Below are positions 10,511 to 22,110 of a stretch of DNA of 64,000 nt, piece after piece. The position numbers were made by a program, and so were the translations under genes. The DNA comes from Platerodrilus igneus. Lineage: Eukaryota; Arthropoda; Insecta; Coleoptera; Lycidae. The first letter of the stretch is position 1. Each line of letters starts with the position of its first letter. The notes beneath the pieces are model-generated. The model had not been told where the DNA came from. It saw nothing but the letters and a program-made list of their open reading frames with translations, and did no database searches. The stretch spans positions 434,001 to 498,000 of the forward strand of contig JARFIW010001188.1 in assembly GCA_036346225.1 (NCBI GenBank), given 5' to 3'.

Positions 10511-10547
10511 GAAAGGGGGGGAGCAGCCTTTGGCTGCACAGTTCCCC
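10511..10547 (-). other. LINE 3' UTR hairpin (copy A, unit 2)
   Basis: On the minus strand, GGGGGAACTG is followed by GCAGCC-AAA-GGCTGC and then CCCCCCC: an inner 6 bp stem flanked by complementary G and C runs. It is one of six copies in the window. Confidence 0.7.
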
Positions 10548-10844
10548 CAGCATTTGAACCTATGTCGAATTCATAGTTTTTCCAATTTATTCTTTCGCAC
10601 AATCAACATTAGTTGAAAATATTTCACAACCAACATCTGTAGTTGTTTATAATAGTCATCAGATTTAAGAGCACTTATTCTTTCGTCATTGATTTTTACG
10701 TCTTGAAACTGCTTATTTATGTTCTGGGCTAGCCTACACAGTTCCATGCAAATGTCCCAACAGCCCATATACAACTCGATTCCCTTCAATTGTTTTCTAA
10801 TTATATTCCCTATTTCACCGAGATTCAGTGGTATGTGAAGGGGG

Positions 10845-11151
10845 CTGGCGTCGCCGTGGATCAATGTAGTAAGCGTAAGACTACGGATCCCAAGGTCCTG
10901 GGTTCAAATCCCGACACGGCTGACTGCTTGAAAAATGACAGGTGAGCATTTTTCACACAAATTACGCCTTCGTTCGGATGAGAGGTTAAATGGAGGTCCC
11001 GTGTGTGAGTATTGTCACGCACGTTAAAGATCCCTACCTTGCCTGGAACGGCAAGGGTCGGCAAAATTCTAAATTTCCAGGCAACAAAAAAAAAACTCGC
11101 CTCCTGGCCAATGTAGTACCTTCTGGTGGAGCATTGGAAATATAAATGCAC
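10845..11151 (+). repeat. tRNA-headed SINE copy 3, 15 bp target duplication
   Basis: Plus-strand SINE inserted in the LINE 3' UTR. The exact 15 bp target duplication GGTATGTGAAGGGGG lies at 10830-10844 and 11152-11166. The box B-like sequence is GGTTCAAATCC. The body includes CACGCACGTTAAAGATCCC and the 3' end is GGTGGAGCATTGGAAATATA. The target duplication defines both ends of the element: ~307 bp, no long poly(A). Confidence 0.93.
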
Positions 11152-11156
11152 GGTAT

Positions 11157-11197
11157 GTGAAGGGGGTTAAGCAGCCTGTGGCTGCCTAGGATCCCCC
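11157..11197 (-). other. LINE 3' UTR hairpin (copy A, unit 1)
   Basis: Read on the minus strand, GGGGGATCC leads into GCAGCC-ACA-GGCTGC and then AACCCCC. Its right G/C run also supplied the SINE target site. Confidence 0.75.
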
Positions 11198-11769
11198 AAC
11201 ACTTAGACATTTGCCGTATTAATAATTTTCCACTAAATCCTTTAGCACAATTAACATTAGTTGAGAGTATTGCAAAACCAACATCTGTAGTTGTTTATAA
11301 TAATCACCATGTTTAAGTACAGTAATTAATATTGTCATTAGTTTTTCCATCTTGCGACTGACTGAAAACGTACCTCCACTGATTTCTATTCTCTATCTCT
11401 CCTATTTTTTACTGTTTCCCTCTTCCCCTACCATTTTTAGTACCTCTTTGTTCTTAACTTTGTCAGTCCACGATATTTTCATCATACGTCTGTAGCACCA
11501 CATTTCAAAGGCTTCCTCCTTTTTCTGCTCTGTTTCTCCTACTGTCCAGGCTTAACAGCCATACAGTGCTGTGCTCCACACATATGTTTTAAGCAATCTT
11601 TTCCTTGTTTCTATGTCTGTGGTCTTTGAACACAGTAGTTGCTTTTTCTTGTTAAATGTAGCACGAGCTTGTGCTAATCTTTGTTTTATATCTTTTGTGC
11701 TTTTCCCATCTTGCGTTATTTGATTTCCTAGGTGGCAGAAATGCTTAACCTCTTATAAGTTCTTGTTAC

Positions 11770-14031
11770 CTATTGTATTATTGTTTTTGATTTATTTTCC
11801 CCTCTTTTGCATACTAGAACTTTAGTTTTATTTTTGTTAATTCTCATACCATAACTCTCCGTTAGAACCGTTTCCATTTCATTAAGAGCAGCTTCTAACT
11901 CTTCTTTGCTAGATGCTAATACCGCTATATCATCTGCTAATCTAAGCATATCAATCTTTTGTCTCTGCATATTAATTCCAAATGTCTTCCTGCATTTGAT
12001 AGTATTCATTACCTCTTCTATGTACTAGTTAAAAATTAATGGGATATAAGGCACATCCCTGTCTCACCCTTTTCCTAATATTTACTTCTCTACTTTCTTG
12101 CTCTAATTCTATTACCGCTGTTTGCTCCTTGTATAAGCTATGTACTATCGGTCTATCCCTAAAACTTATTTCAATCTTTTTGAGTATGTCGAACATTTTT
12201 TTCCATTTCACATTGTCGATTGCTTTTTCCAAATCTACAAACCTTATATATACGCTTTCTCCCTTCTCTATTGTTTTCCCCATTATCACCCTCAGAGCTA
12301 AAATAGCCTCCCGTGTTCCCCTGTTTCACCTAAACCCAAACTGATTTTCTCCCAGTATTTCTTCAGCTCGTTTTTCCATTCGTCTTTGTACAACTCTAGT
12401 TAATATTTTTGACACGTGTGCTGTCAAACTTATTGTTCGAAAATTTTCACATCTATCCGCGCCTCTTTTTTGGTATAGTTACTATGATGTTACGTTTGAA
12501 ATCTTTGGGTATTTCGCCTTTCTCATACATATAGCTTACAAGTCGGAAGAGACGTTCTGTTACTGCTTGTCCAGCGGCTTTTAGAGTTTCTGCTTGCACC
12601 TTATCTGTACCCGGTACCTTACCATTTTTCAGGCTCTTTAATGCTAATTCAAACTCATCTCTAAGTATAGGATTATCCCAGGTCATCCTTTTCAATGTCC
12701 GATTCCTGTTCTAATGCTGTTAGTTCCTCTCCTGAATATAAATTTCCTATATATTCCTGTCATCTAGCTACTTTCTCTACATTTTCGATAATGACGTTTC
12801 CTTTCGCGTCCTTTATATTTTTCCTATATGGTTTTATATCTCTAAAATTCATTATAATTAAATTGTATGCTTCGTCTGTCTTTCCTATTCTCATTTTAGT
12901 TTGTACCTCTTTGGACTTTACATCATTCCATTGTTCTTTAGCTTTCCTGCATTTGCGAATAATTTCCCATTTTATGGCTTTGTATCTGTGTTTTCCTGTT
13001 TCATTTGATCTATTTTGTATTTTCGTTTTTCTTCTATTAAATTCAGGATATCCCTTGTTATCCATGGTTTCTTGTTTTCCTTTTGTTTATACCCCAGAAT
13101 ATCTCTGGCCGCCATGTCTAGACTGGATTTAATGTTTTCCATTCTGTTTCTACTTCCTTAGTATCAGAAATTTTCCCGATATCTTTCAGCAATTCATTTG
13201 ACTTTTTTTCCAATCTTTGGTAGATATCTTTATCTTGTAGCTTCTCAAAGTCAAAGTGCATTTTTCCTTCCTCTTTTTCAGATTTATAAATTTAAGAGCG
13301 GCCTTCATAATTACGATGTTGGTGTCGGCGTCTATATCTGCTTCCGGGTAGCTTCTACAGTCTTTAACTTGATTTCTAAACCGTTGTCTAACAATAATGT
13401 AATCTATTTGATATCTTCCTGTATCTCCTGGCATCTTCCACGTGTATCGTCTTCTAACATGATGTTGAAATTATGTATTTGTAATGGTTAAGTTGTTCTT
13501 GTCGCTAAATTCTACCAGCCTATTTCCCCTGTTATTTCTCGTGCCTAAACCAAATAAACATACTATCGCTCCTTCCCTACCCTCACCTACCGCTGCATTA
13601 AAATCTCCCATAATTATTAAATTTTCATGTCCTTTTATGTATCTTAGTATGTCTTCGATATCTTTGTAGGTCGCCTCTAGCTCTTCCTCACTGTAGCTAG
13701 AGGTGGGTATGTATACTTGTATTATTACTCTATTTACTGGTTTAGATTCAATTCTAACCATGAGTACTCTTTTGTTCTTTTCTAAGTAGTTTTCTACACG
13801 TCGTCCTATCTTTTTTCGCATATCTATCACCACACCCGAATTTCCTTTCTCTAATTCTGTATGAATTACCCTGAAGTGTCCACTCAAAAAATCCCCCGCC
13901 TCTGGCCAGCGGACTTCGCTGATTCCTACTATGTCTAATGCCAACCTATTCATTTCGAATTTCAGGTTCTCTAGCTTACCTACTTCTTTCATACTTCTGA
14001 CATTCCACGCTCCGACTCGCAGAATGTTCAC
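11770..14031 (-). pseudogene. RTE LINE polyprotein remnant (endonuclease-RT), copy A
   Basis: Six broken frames in order. The apurinic-like endonuclease (14031-13471) shows GAWNVRSM, GISEVRWPEAGDF and IIMGDFNAAVGEG. The rest of the endonuclease (13434-13186) shows QIDYIIVRQRF. A linker follows (13065-12760), then the early reverse transcriptase (12695-12453). RT palm pieces come next: SVYIRFVDLEKA and VRQGCALYP in 12289-12029, then LRLADDIAVLASS in 12009-11770. The catalytic box reads LADD instead of the FADD of copies B and C. A complete element would nick DNA and reverse-transcribe its own RNA. Many stops show this copy is dead. Clade assignment to RTE/BovB-like is from recalled motif style. 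Confidence 0.8.
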
Positions 14032-14109
14032 GGATCTTTTTCTATGCTTTCGGATAATATCCCCCGAAGTAGTCCCCTCCCGGAGATCTGAATGGGGGAC
14101 TATTTTACC

Positions 14110-14404
14110 AGGCGGCTCCGTGGCGTAGTGGTGTGTGTGTGACTACTACGCCCAAGGTCCCGGGTTCGAATCCCGACACGGTCCGCTTGAAAAATGTTAG
14201 GCGAGCATTTTTCACAAAAATACACCCTCGCTCGAATGAGAGGTAAAATGGAGGTCCCGTGTGTGAGTGTTGTCACGCACGTTAAAGATCCCTACCTTGC
14301 TTGGAACAGCAAGGGTTCGGCAAAATTCCAAATTTTCCAGGTAAACAAAAACTCGCTTCCTGACCAATGTAGTACCTTCGGGTGGAGCATTGGAAAATAT
14401 GTAA
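14110..14404 (+). repeat. tRNA-headed SINE copy 4, 13 bp target duplication
   Basis: The best-preserved SINE copy, inserted in the LINE 5' UTR. The 13 bp target duplication GGACTATTTTACC is at 14097-14109 and 14405-14417. The box A-like sequence is TGGCGTAGTGG (14120-14130) and box B is a consensus GGTTCGAATCC (14162-14172). The unexpanded GTGTGTGAGTGTTGTC segment is at 14260-14275. The 3' end is GGAGCATTGGAAAATAT. It serves as the reference copy of the family. Confidence 0.94.
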
Positions 14405-14764
14405 GGACTATTTTACCTCCGGAATTTTTTACCCCAGAGGATGCCATCATATTAATAACAGTTTGAGTACGCTGTGTACTTGGGAGATAATGTGGTGGTT
14501 TCCCGTTGCCTTTCACATCGCAGTAGTGTGTTTTAGAATGTCATACCGACCCCTATAGTTTCTGCCACTCTAAGTACCGAAAAAGCTGCTGCCCTCTTTC
14601 TGGGACCTGTCTTAGTCTGGTTCTTCAATAAAGACCCGACTAATTTGGTTAAACATATAGTTCGGCTTTTTAGCTCATTGAAACGCGCAAGCCATTCTAC
14701 CTGTTCTAGTAATTTAGAACGTCGTCAAGGTTCAGGTCCGTTCAGAATGGTAAAGAAGACCAAT

Positions 14765-16890
14765 AATTATTTATCGTAATAATGAAGACGATTTATAATT
14801 TAATTTAATCTCAGAAAACTTTTGGACAATACTATGAATATTTAACGCATCCAGTATTTCTGACTCAATAGATACCATTCACAGGTCAATTAAACGTTCT
14901 TGAAGCATTGTAGTTCTAAGGTGGTACTTGATCAAGCTAAGTTTAGAAAACGACCTTTCAGCTGAAGCAACTGACACAGGTAGCGCCAAGATTATTCTTA
15001 GAGCAATAAGTATATTATGAAAATAACTTTATAGATTATTTTGTTTCAAATTTCGTAAAACCTCTTTTTCGACGTCTAATTCTTTCAATGCGGCATCTGT
15101 TTCAACATCAGTAATTTTTATACCTTCCTAAACAAATTCTTCGAAGCTGTCATCTGTTAATTTTCGCTAGAAATGTGCTATTATTTTATTCAATAATTTC
15201 AAGTACTCCGCAATAGTACTAGATATTTTTTGAAACAGCTTACTTACTATATTAATCTGCAGCAGTATGTCACACTATAACTACTATTGAAAATATAAAT
15301 TTAAAAGTTTAAATTATTTGCCCAGACATGCTGCCTGGTGACGAGTTTTTATTGTCTGTGCCGTTGTCATCTGAGAGCGTGATTAATGCTTCGCATATTA
15401 TTTCTAAATCGTGCTTCAGGGGGTGTATCGAATATAACCTACTCTCCCGTTGCGTGTTGGATAATGGTTTTAATGAGCAGTGATTGATATGTTTCTTCAA
15501 AACATCCCAACGTTGAGTTGAAGATGAAAAAAATACGCAAAGTTCTTGAACAATACCAACAAATCAACAGTTTCGAAATTTATATCAGCTGCATCATTTG
15601 ATCAAATTTAAACTGTGAGATGTGCATGAACAAAATACGACCTACGGTTGGAATCTAAAATCCTTTTTTGCAGCCCACTGTGCTTCTCTTTCTTATTTGA
15701 CCTATTGTCATATCCCTGACCACGAATATTTTCTTGGATCTCAATTTAGAGATTCTAAATGTTTATGAAACTCTTGAAATAGATTTTCATATGTTGAGCT
15801 AAATATTCGGTAAAACCTCAGTAAATTCTCACGAATTTCTACACACTACGTTTGAAAATTCAAATCAACAAGGCGTACTATAGCTGTTAATTGTTCTTGA
15901 TGAACTTTGTTGGGTGTGCAGTATAAAATTATTGAGTAATATTTAACACTCCTAGTTTCTTAATTCCATTTGCTGACGAAACTATAATCTCGTTTTGAAT
16001 CTTGTCACCCAAATATGTAGGCATGTATTTGTTCGTTGCTTTAGATGTTTGAATCCTACAAATGTGTTCATATAACGTTACATCAAAATTTGATATCGTT
16101 TTATTGCTTTTAAAGGTTTCTATTGTCTTGTTGAAACAACTGATTCGATTCTTCACGAAAAGCTAAATTTTGCCAAGCTAGAAATTGTATAGCATACACA
16201 ATTCGCAGCATTACATCATACCAGTGTTTCTTTTCACGATCAAAAAGGTTTTGTCCTTGATTATCAACTGTGGTTTTGCTCTTTAAAGCAAGTGTCAGAT
16301 TTTCAAACGTATTACAATTATTATTGTGCATTTTCCTTTTTTCATGGCGCGCTAATAAGAAAAATAAGTGTTGCCAGTCATTTGTACTAGTTTCTGCAAA
16401 AGTATTGTTTTTTGACGTAAATAACTTGCAACAAAAGCAAAATACACAATCTTTAAACGCCGAATACAAAAGCCACTTACTCTCGCATGTATCACCGTTT
16501 ACAAAAGTGCGCAAATAAAAATGACCTGACAATTTTCGGCCCTTATTATTTCTTAGATATGGGCATCCTTTAACTTGAATAGAACCATTTTCAACCAAAA
16601 GTTGTATTTTTCCATGTAAAAATGTATCTGGTCATTTACCTGGATCGTCACTTAAGGAGTTTGTGAAATAGGTAAAAGGTATGCGACGTTAGCACTATCC
16701 GTGCAGACATCATGAATAGTATCTGATGGAACATTAGCTTTAGCCTCTCATACTCTTCCCATACTACTGTCACTTACTTGAAAGGTAGTACTAATATCGT
16801 GACTCGTAGACGGTACAGATTCTTAAGTTTTCACATGTTTGAAAATCGCATCCTTCTCTCTTTCTTTTTCTTGTTTTATGTACAAAATTT
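14765..16890 (-). pseudogene. hAT transposase remnant (ZMYM1-like)
   Basis: Minus strand, in order. A zinc-finger region of the TTF type lies at 16598-16110 (cysteine-rich CVFCFCCKLFTS, then NDWQHL and LARHEKRKMH). A middle segment includes 16156-15929. A segment with LKPLSNTQRESRLYSIHPLKHD is at 15500-15309. The dimerisation domain near 14980-14880 reads SVASAERSFSKLSLIKYHLR. Stops separate the pieces. The 5' end of LINE copy A abuts its C-terminal end, suggesting the LINE landed beside or in this element. Not functional; no TIRs identified. Confidence 0.78.
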
Positions 16891-18005
16891 TATAAAATAA
16901 GTCGAATAATTTTAACAACCTCCACTTAAAATCGGATTTAAGCGTATCTGATCAATTATTTTCAATAATTTTTAACATAATGGCAAAACCTTTTCGAAGT
17001 CAGTCACTCTCAAATCAAATTATCCACTTGTACAACTCTCACACGACTTGCGCACAAAATTTTATGTAACTTAACTAACTAATAAAAATGTCCTTTTTCC
17101 AATTTTAACACGTCATTTTTAGTTTATCGAGTAAAATAGGCTGGTCGTTCTTATTGTCTCTGGTTGGTCTGTGGTCAACCATGCATGTTCAAATCGTTAA
17201 AATTTTTCCATTAAAACCATTCGACATCAAAATTTATCAAAAATATATCATTAAATACTATTCCAGTTTCATATATGTTTTCATTCAAATTAAAACTAAA
17301 TCTTACAGTAGTTAAATATTGTTCCTTTATTTTCTATTTTTGAAACCATTTAACCTACTTCAAATACATTTAAACACTTTTCCGTCACTATAAAATTTCA
17401 CCATTAAAACTTTTCTACGTGATATATTAGTTCGACGGCATAGTGACGTTTAAAATGAATACCGAACAACTTATCTCTTGTATTTCATTTCAATTGGTTA
17501 TATAGTCAAGCCTTCGTGGTACGTTACGCGTCTAGAATAATTGCCCGGTTGTTACTCCAACGATTTCATTGGTTAAATAGCTCCGAACTATCCGTAATTA
17601 ATACCGCTTACCTATACGCGTTATCTTTACGACTTGATTTATGAAGGTAATTATTTCCTTTATATTATAATGTGGACGATGTCATTTACCTATTCTATTA
17701 ATGGATTTTTCTAGAAGTTAAATGCACATGCTTTTCATCAAAAATACGACCGTATGTTTAGCATTAAGATGAAAACGTAATTGAATATTACACACGCGAC
17801 TTTCCGCAACTTAAATACACTTTCGTACTATGGCATCAAATTCTTTGTAGAGTATTTGAAGCCGATCAAACGAAATCTTTCACAATAATTACGTATTTAT
17901 ACAATTGAGTACATTATAACAAAAATCGTAGATGAAACTCTTTGAAGATAGCCTTTCTACTCACGGGATATCATTATTGCAGGAAGCTATCTGGTGGTGT
18001 TGGGT
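16891..18005. other. AT-rich spacer
   Basis: About 1.1 kb of AT-rich sequence with no coding motif or repeat that I can support. Confidence 0.5.
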
Positions 18006-18009
18006 AGGC

Positions 18010-18832
18010 TAGTCTCTAAGTAAGAGCCAGCAATTGCAAATTTTGTTTAACCTTCTGGAAACGGTTCTTCACTCGAGTGTGGTACACTTATTGCAGATGA
18101 GAGTCGCCGTACCTCATTTCCAGCCATGATGCTACGGCCTTGTAACTTCTTTGGTCAATGTCTATTATGGTCTGCAGAATGTTTAAGGCCTGACTTTATA
18201 GTGCGACAATCAATGTGGTTGCCCTTTCACCATCGTTCCAGCCGTTAACCCTCGCGGCAGCCTCGAATTGTTTAAAATATGTTTGCCAAAGTGACTTTCT
18301 ATCAAATGTGAATGGTTTTACTGTGAAACTTGACGTCAGTTCGCATTCCCCGACATTCTTAAATTCCGGGTCGGGCTGCTGTGTTACCGGCACTGAAGGT
18401 TCTGGTGCTTGAACTGATATAGAATTAATCCGTTCTTCAGTCTCCAACACATTTTGTTCCATTTTTAAGAGTTTTCAGAGAACTTTGCATCTAATGTCTA
18501 TAAACCGTCAGAAAATTTGGTTTCCAGCTATTCTGTGGTTCTTGTAGTTTCTGTATAAATTCCTCTCTCAATTGTGTGTAATTTTCAATTAATTTTTTAT
18601 CAGCTGCTTTTGCGCTCTGATCTAATTTTCTTGCGAGATTTTCGGCGGTTTCCAATAATTTCTCTGAAAATCTCGTGTTACTTGCTTCTAATTTCGCTGC
18701 CGTGCTTGCAAAGTTTTGGTCTTGTTTCTTTGCGTGTTTGGCAAAGCTCCTGCAAGGCTCTACCTCAACTACTTGAAGGAAGAAAGAATCTCTCTGCCCA
18801 TTTCCTTTTCTTTTACTACGAGTGACAAGCAT
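18010..18832 (-). pseudogene. Retrotransposon gag fragment
   Basis: Minus strand. An N-terminal charged, probably coiled-coil region is at 18832-18491 (repeated LEAS, LLETAENLARKLDQ-type heptads). The gag core entry is at 18462-18196, with KPFTFDRKSLWQTYFKQFEA and NGWNDGERAT. This motif (F.G...W..Y..QFE) is common in arthropod LTR retrotransposon gags. Translation past 18196 continues with a broken LEMRYGDSHLQ segment. No pol or LTR is nearby, so this is a truncated fragment. It is unrelated to the gag at 6.3 kb. Confidence 0.75.
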
Positions 18833-19687
18833 GCAAATAGAAATCGTTCAAGGGTCTTTAATCCCACTACTTGACACCAGTGTAACAAAAACTATTTGTA
18901 ATAACAACTTCTTTATTTTCAAACTGATTATACAAGCCCTTTTAACAACTCGTAGTTTAATGAAATTTGCTAAAAGCTCTCACAGAAAATTATTTTCGGT
19001 TAATCGATCACAGTACAAATATTAACTTCTAAAACTACGTACAAACTAATTTCAGAATCCCATGTTACAAATTCATTAGTTGCAAAAGTCCACTTGTTGA
19101 TATTGGTGACTAGAGCGTACTACTTCTGTTTCGGACAGTTACAAGTCATTAGATAGATCTCAAATAAAGATTCGGCAACGAATGAATTGAATATGCCACG
19201 TTTAAAACTCAAAGCCAATAACTGGTAAGGGAAAACGCATTTGATAAAACACGTAGCTAATGATTTTAATATTTCCGAAAAGTGTTTTAACATCTAAATC
19301 CACGTTTCAAACGTATTGCAATCTTTATGGAAAATACCAGATTCAATACTATGTTGAAGGAGCAAATTTGCTATATTTAAATTATAATTGCATGTGCTAA
19401 TAAAACCTACAGGTTGTTGAATAAGCAATTATTTCAATTTAAAGCGAAGTCGGCAACGCTTAACAACATCGCACATGACCGTGGATACAGTAGGGAATAT
19501 TAAATTTAATTCCATAAAATGAAAATATTTACCTACAGGATGTTAGACAAATATTCGTTTAAATTGAATAAGAGAGTCGAATTTGCTAATAAACATGCAA
19601 AATAATCGTGGAAACAGTATTGGATATGCAATTTTAAAATAAATATGCGTCAAATTATTTAGTTACAGAGACGGAACGTAACAGTGT
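18833..19687. other. AT-rich spacer
   Basis: No supported feature. A short 67-codon plus-strand frame at 18822-19025 is not recognised. Confidence 0.45.
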
Positions 19688-19868
19688 TGAAGTAAAAATA
19701 ATGTTGCCGTAAATAATGTTGACGTTTCAACTTAGATTAGTAGTCAAAATGTTTTACTACTAAAACAAAATGATCGAACGGACTCATGTGCGAAAACAGT
19801 GTTTAGGTAAAAATAGTGTTGAGGTTTTAACTTAGGTTAGTACTCGAAATGTTTTACTACTAAAACGG
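19688..19868 (+). repeat. Two-copy direct repeat
   Basis: A ~70-85 bp unit occurs twice. It contains GTAAAAATA.TGTTG, then CAACTTAG or TAACTTAGGTTAGTA, then ATGTTTTACTACTAAAAC (ending at ~19768 and ~19866). It lies directly upstream of the MULE remnant and may be its subterminal region. Confidence 0.65.
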
Positions 19869-19869
19869 C

Positions 19870-20960
19870 CAAGTTATTCCGTAGTCCATGTATAGTTTAT
19901 AGTTAACAGAAAAAAATTTTCATCTACAGTTACATATATTATAAAGATAAACAGATGGGAAACAAATGTATTGGAAAATGCGAGAAATATAGTATATGTA
20001 AGTGTGGTGAACGCATTACAACACGGGGTGACATTGTTCTTAAAAACAGTAATACTCATAACCATGTTGTGAACGCAGCTGAAATAAAAAGCATGAATGT
20101 GATTAACAATATACGCGACGACGTTATACGTACACAAGATGTACCACATCCTATTATCATATCCACGGCTACCCTTACCAAATTGAGCAACACTAAAAGG
20201 AGAATAAGGTATATATGAAATAAGTACGACGCTGTCCCATCATTGCCTGTTCATTGTAGCGATCTTTTGCTCCGGGATAACTACAAGCTAACCAAAAATA
20301 GCAAAGAATTTTTGCGTTTGATTCTGGATCAATAGAAGATCGACTTTTATTCTTTTAGCTCAGGTTGACCTCTAATATGCAGACGGTCTTCAAAACGATA
20401 CCCCATCTTTTCTGTCAACTGTTCACTGTACATGGACTACGGCATAACATTGACATTCCTCTGGTTTATGCATTGCTACTTACGTTCGATTGCTACGAAA
20501 GCTGAAAAAAACACTGTTAGGGACCGCAGCAATAATCATGCTCACAGATTTTGAATCTTCTACGATAAGCGGCCGAAATTTTCAGCATCCAGACATCGTG
20601 GATATTTCTTCCATTTTTCGCAGTGTATGAAACAGATGTAGTTTTTATTTTAAAACTACGTTGTTACCGGCGATAGCTTTTGTTTCCACAGCAACTGTAG
20701 TAGTTGACGCATTTGCACGACCATGTAATGAAAATGTATTACCTTCAAAAGCACAGCCGTTGGTGGGTTACATTGAGGATACATGAATCGGACGTCCCCC
20801 AAAGACGTCAGCGTTGCTGAACACTACATTTCCTTCACGATGTGTGGAAGTGTTATAATGAAGTAGAGGAAGCCCGACTCAAAACCAAAACAACTAGATT
20901 GAAGGGTGACACCGAGGTTTCGCGCAACAAACTGCATTCAGAGAAAGCAAAGCCTACATG
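19870..20960 (+). pseudogene. MULE transposase remnant with FLYWCH finger
   Basis: The start (19955-20218) encodes a FLYWCH-type zinc-binding segment, with CGERITTRGDIVLKNSNTHNH followed by a conserved-looking NNIRDDVIRTQD linker. Out-of-frame translation further on shows the order of a Mutator-like transposase. At ~20390-20480 lie the core pieces TVHCTW and GLCIATY. At ~20520-20640 is TDFE with SRHRGYF. At ~20760 is LVGYIEDT, and at ~20830-20900 a VWKCYNEVEEARLKT end segment. Several stops and frameshifts are present. Assignment to the Phantom-like/FLYWCH MULE group is inference from motif order. Confidence 0.65.
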
Positions 20961-22099
20961 AGCTTCAGATATAGCAATATATAGATAGTAAGAAGGTTCG
21001 TGTATTAGTAAAAAGTATTAGAGATTATGCGGGGAGGCTAACGCGAGTTATTGCAAATTATAACCCACAAAATAGATACGATCCCCATAACACAAATTAT
21101 TTACTTACGTTATTTTTGCAAATGAAAACTTAAAAATGCAAAAAAACGAATGCAAAACATCTGCAGCTGGTTCTCAATGGAAGCTCGGGAAGCGCCGTTT
21201 TCCTTCACAAAAAACTACACAGTAAATTTTACAAGTTATAATTATTGTTTACAATTCACTTCATAACCCATGCGTTCAAAAAATGTTCCACACGTCAAAT
21301 GGCACAGAGAACTTCAATTGGAAGTTAGATCATAGGCATGCGCTGGACTGAAGCAGCTTACAGTAGATCGCAAGTGCGTTGCCGGAGCTATAAAGAGAGC
21401 CTGTTGTGCTCTGTTAACTCTTATACATTTAACTTAATTTACGTTTTTATGAGTATTTTACACTTTTAGTGTTGCATTTATAAACATTCTTTTTTATTAT
21501 ACTAATATTGTGCTTCATCAATCAACGTAAACTTCACGAATTTAGCATTGTTATATTGTTTGTTATATAGTACGTACTTCAAACAGTTCCAAGTACTCTG
21601 AAATTATAATGATAACAATTTCAGCGTATGAATTGTGACCCTAATAAGCTGCTTGCTTTTATCACAATTAATTGATTTAATAGATGCTTGTGTATAGTTA
21701 CTTATCACCTTTGTATAGTTTTGCATTTGACCATCCTGATCCTGACAAAAGGATCAAGTAGTAATCTTGCTTAAATGTTAGTCTGTAAAATTTGTGCAAT
21801 ACTGTACACTTATTGGTATGCGATATAAGCATATAAACAAACTTTTAAAAGAGCTGTCGTAGGCTGTGGGCAAGCAGAGTACAAGTGAAGTATCGGAGCG
21901 CGTTAGTCATCCTCATGACTTGTCCCCTATTGTGAGTACCTATATAAAGCTGCAACTAAAGAGTAACGGATATAAATTGTTAGTAAATAACCTTTCAGTT
22001 TACCAAACTCTTCTAGTAACGTTTGATTGTTAATTTAGGTGCATGTTTTAAACATACTGGCCAAAAATTAAACCAATTATTTAATTTTATCTTATTATT
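20961..22099. other. AT-rich spacer
   Basis: Nothing recognised between the MULE remnant and the second LINE copy. Confidence 0.5.
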
Positions 22100-22110
22100 A
22101 GGGATTCGAA

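Larger units (their letters stand above)
9942..14750 (-). mobile_element. RTE-type LINE copy A with two SINE insertions
   Basis: Minus strand. The 5' UTR lies at ~14750-14032, interrupted by a SINE at 14110-14404. Coding sequence runs 14031 to ~11470. After that come two 3' UTR units, each with the conserved hairpin (11157-11197 and 10511-10547). The first is interrupted by a SINE at 10845-11151. A second degenerate C-terminal module (~10490-9965) and a GATGATGATG-type tail at 9943-9952 follow. The 5' UTR includes GGCAACGGGAAACCACCA, shared with copy C. A short stretch of the first C-terminal module is deleted (near 11390). Frameshifts and stops make it non-functional. Confidence 0.85.

Noticed and set aside
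12695..13132. 145-codon hydrophobic plus-strand frame (and similar ones at 22840-23469 minus)
   Set aside because: Antisense shadows of the LINE polyprotein.
14110..14182. tRNA gene candidate with consensus B box
   Set aside because: It is the head of a SINE flanked by a 13 bp target duplication, and the cloverleaf is not complete.
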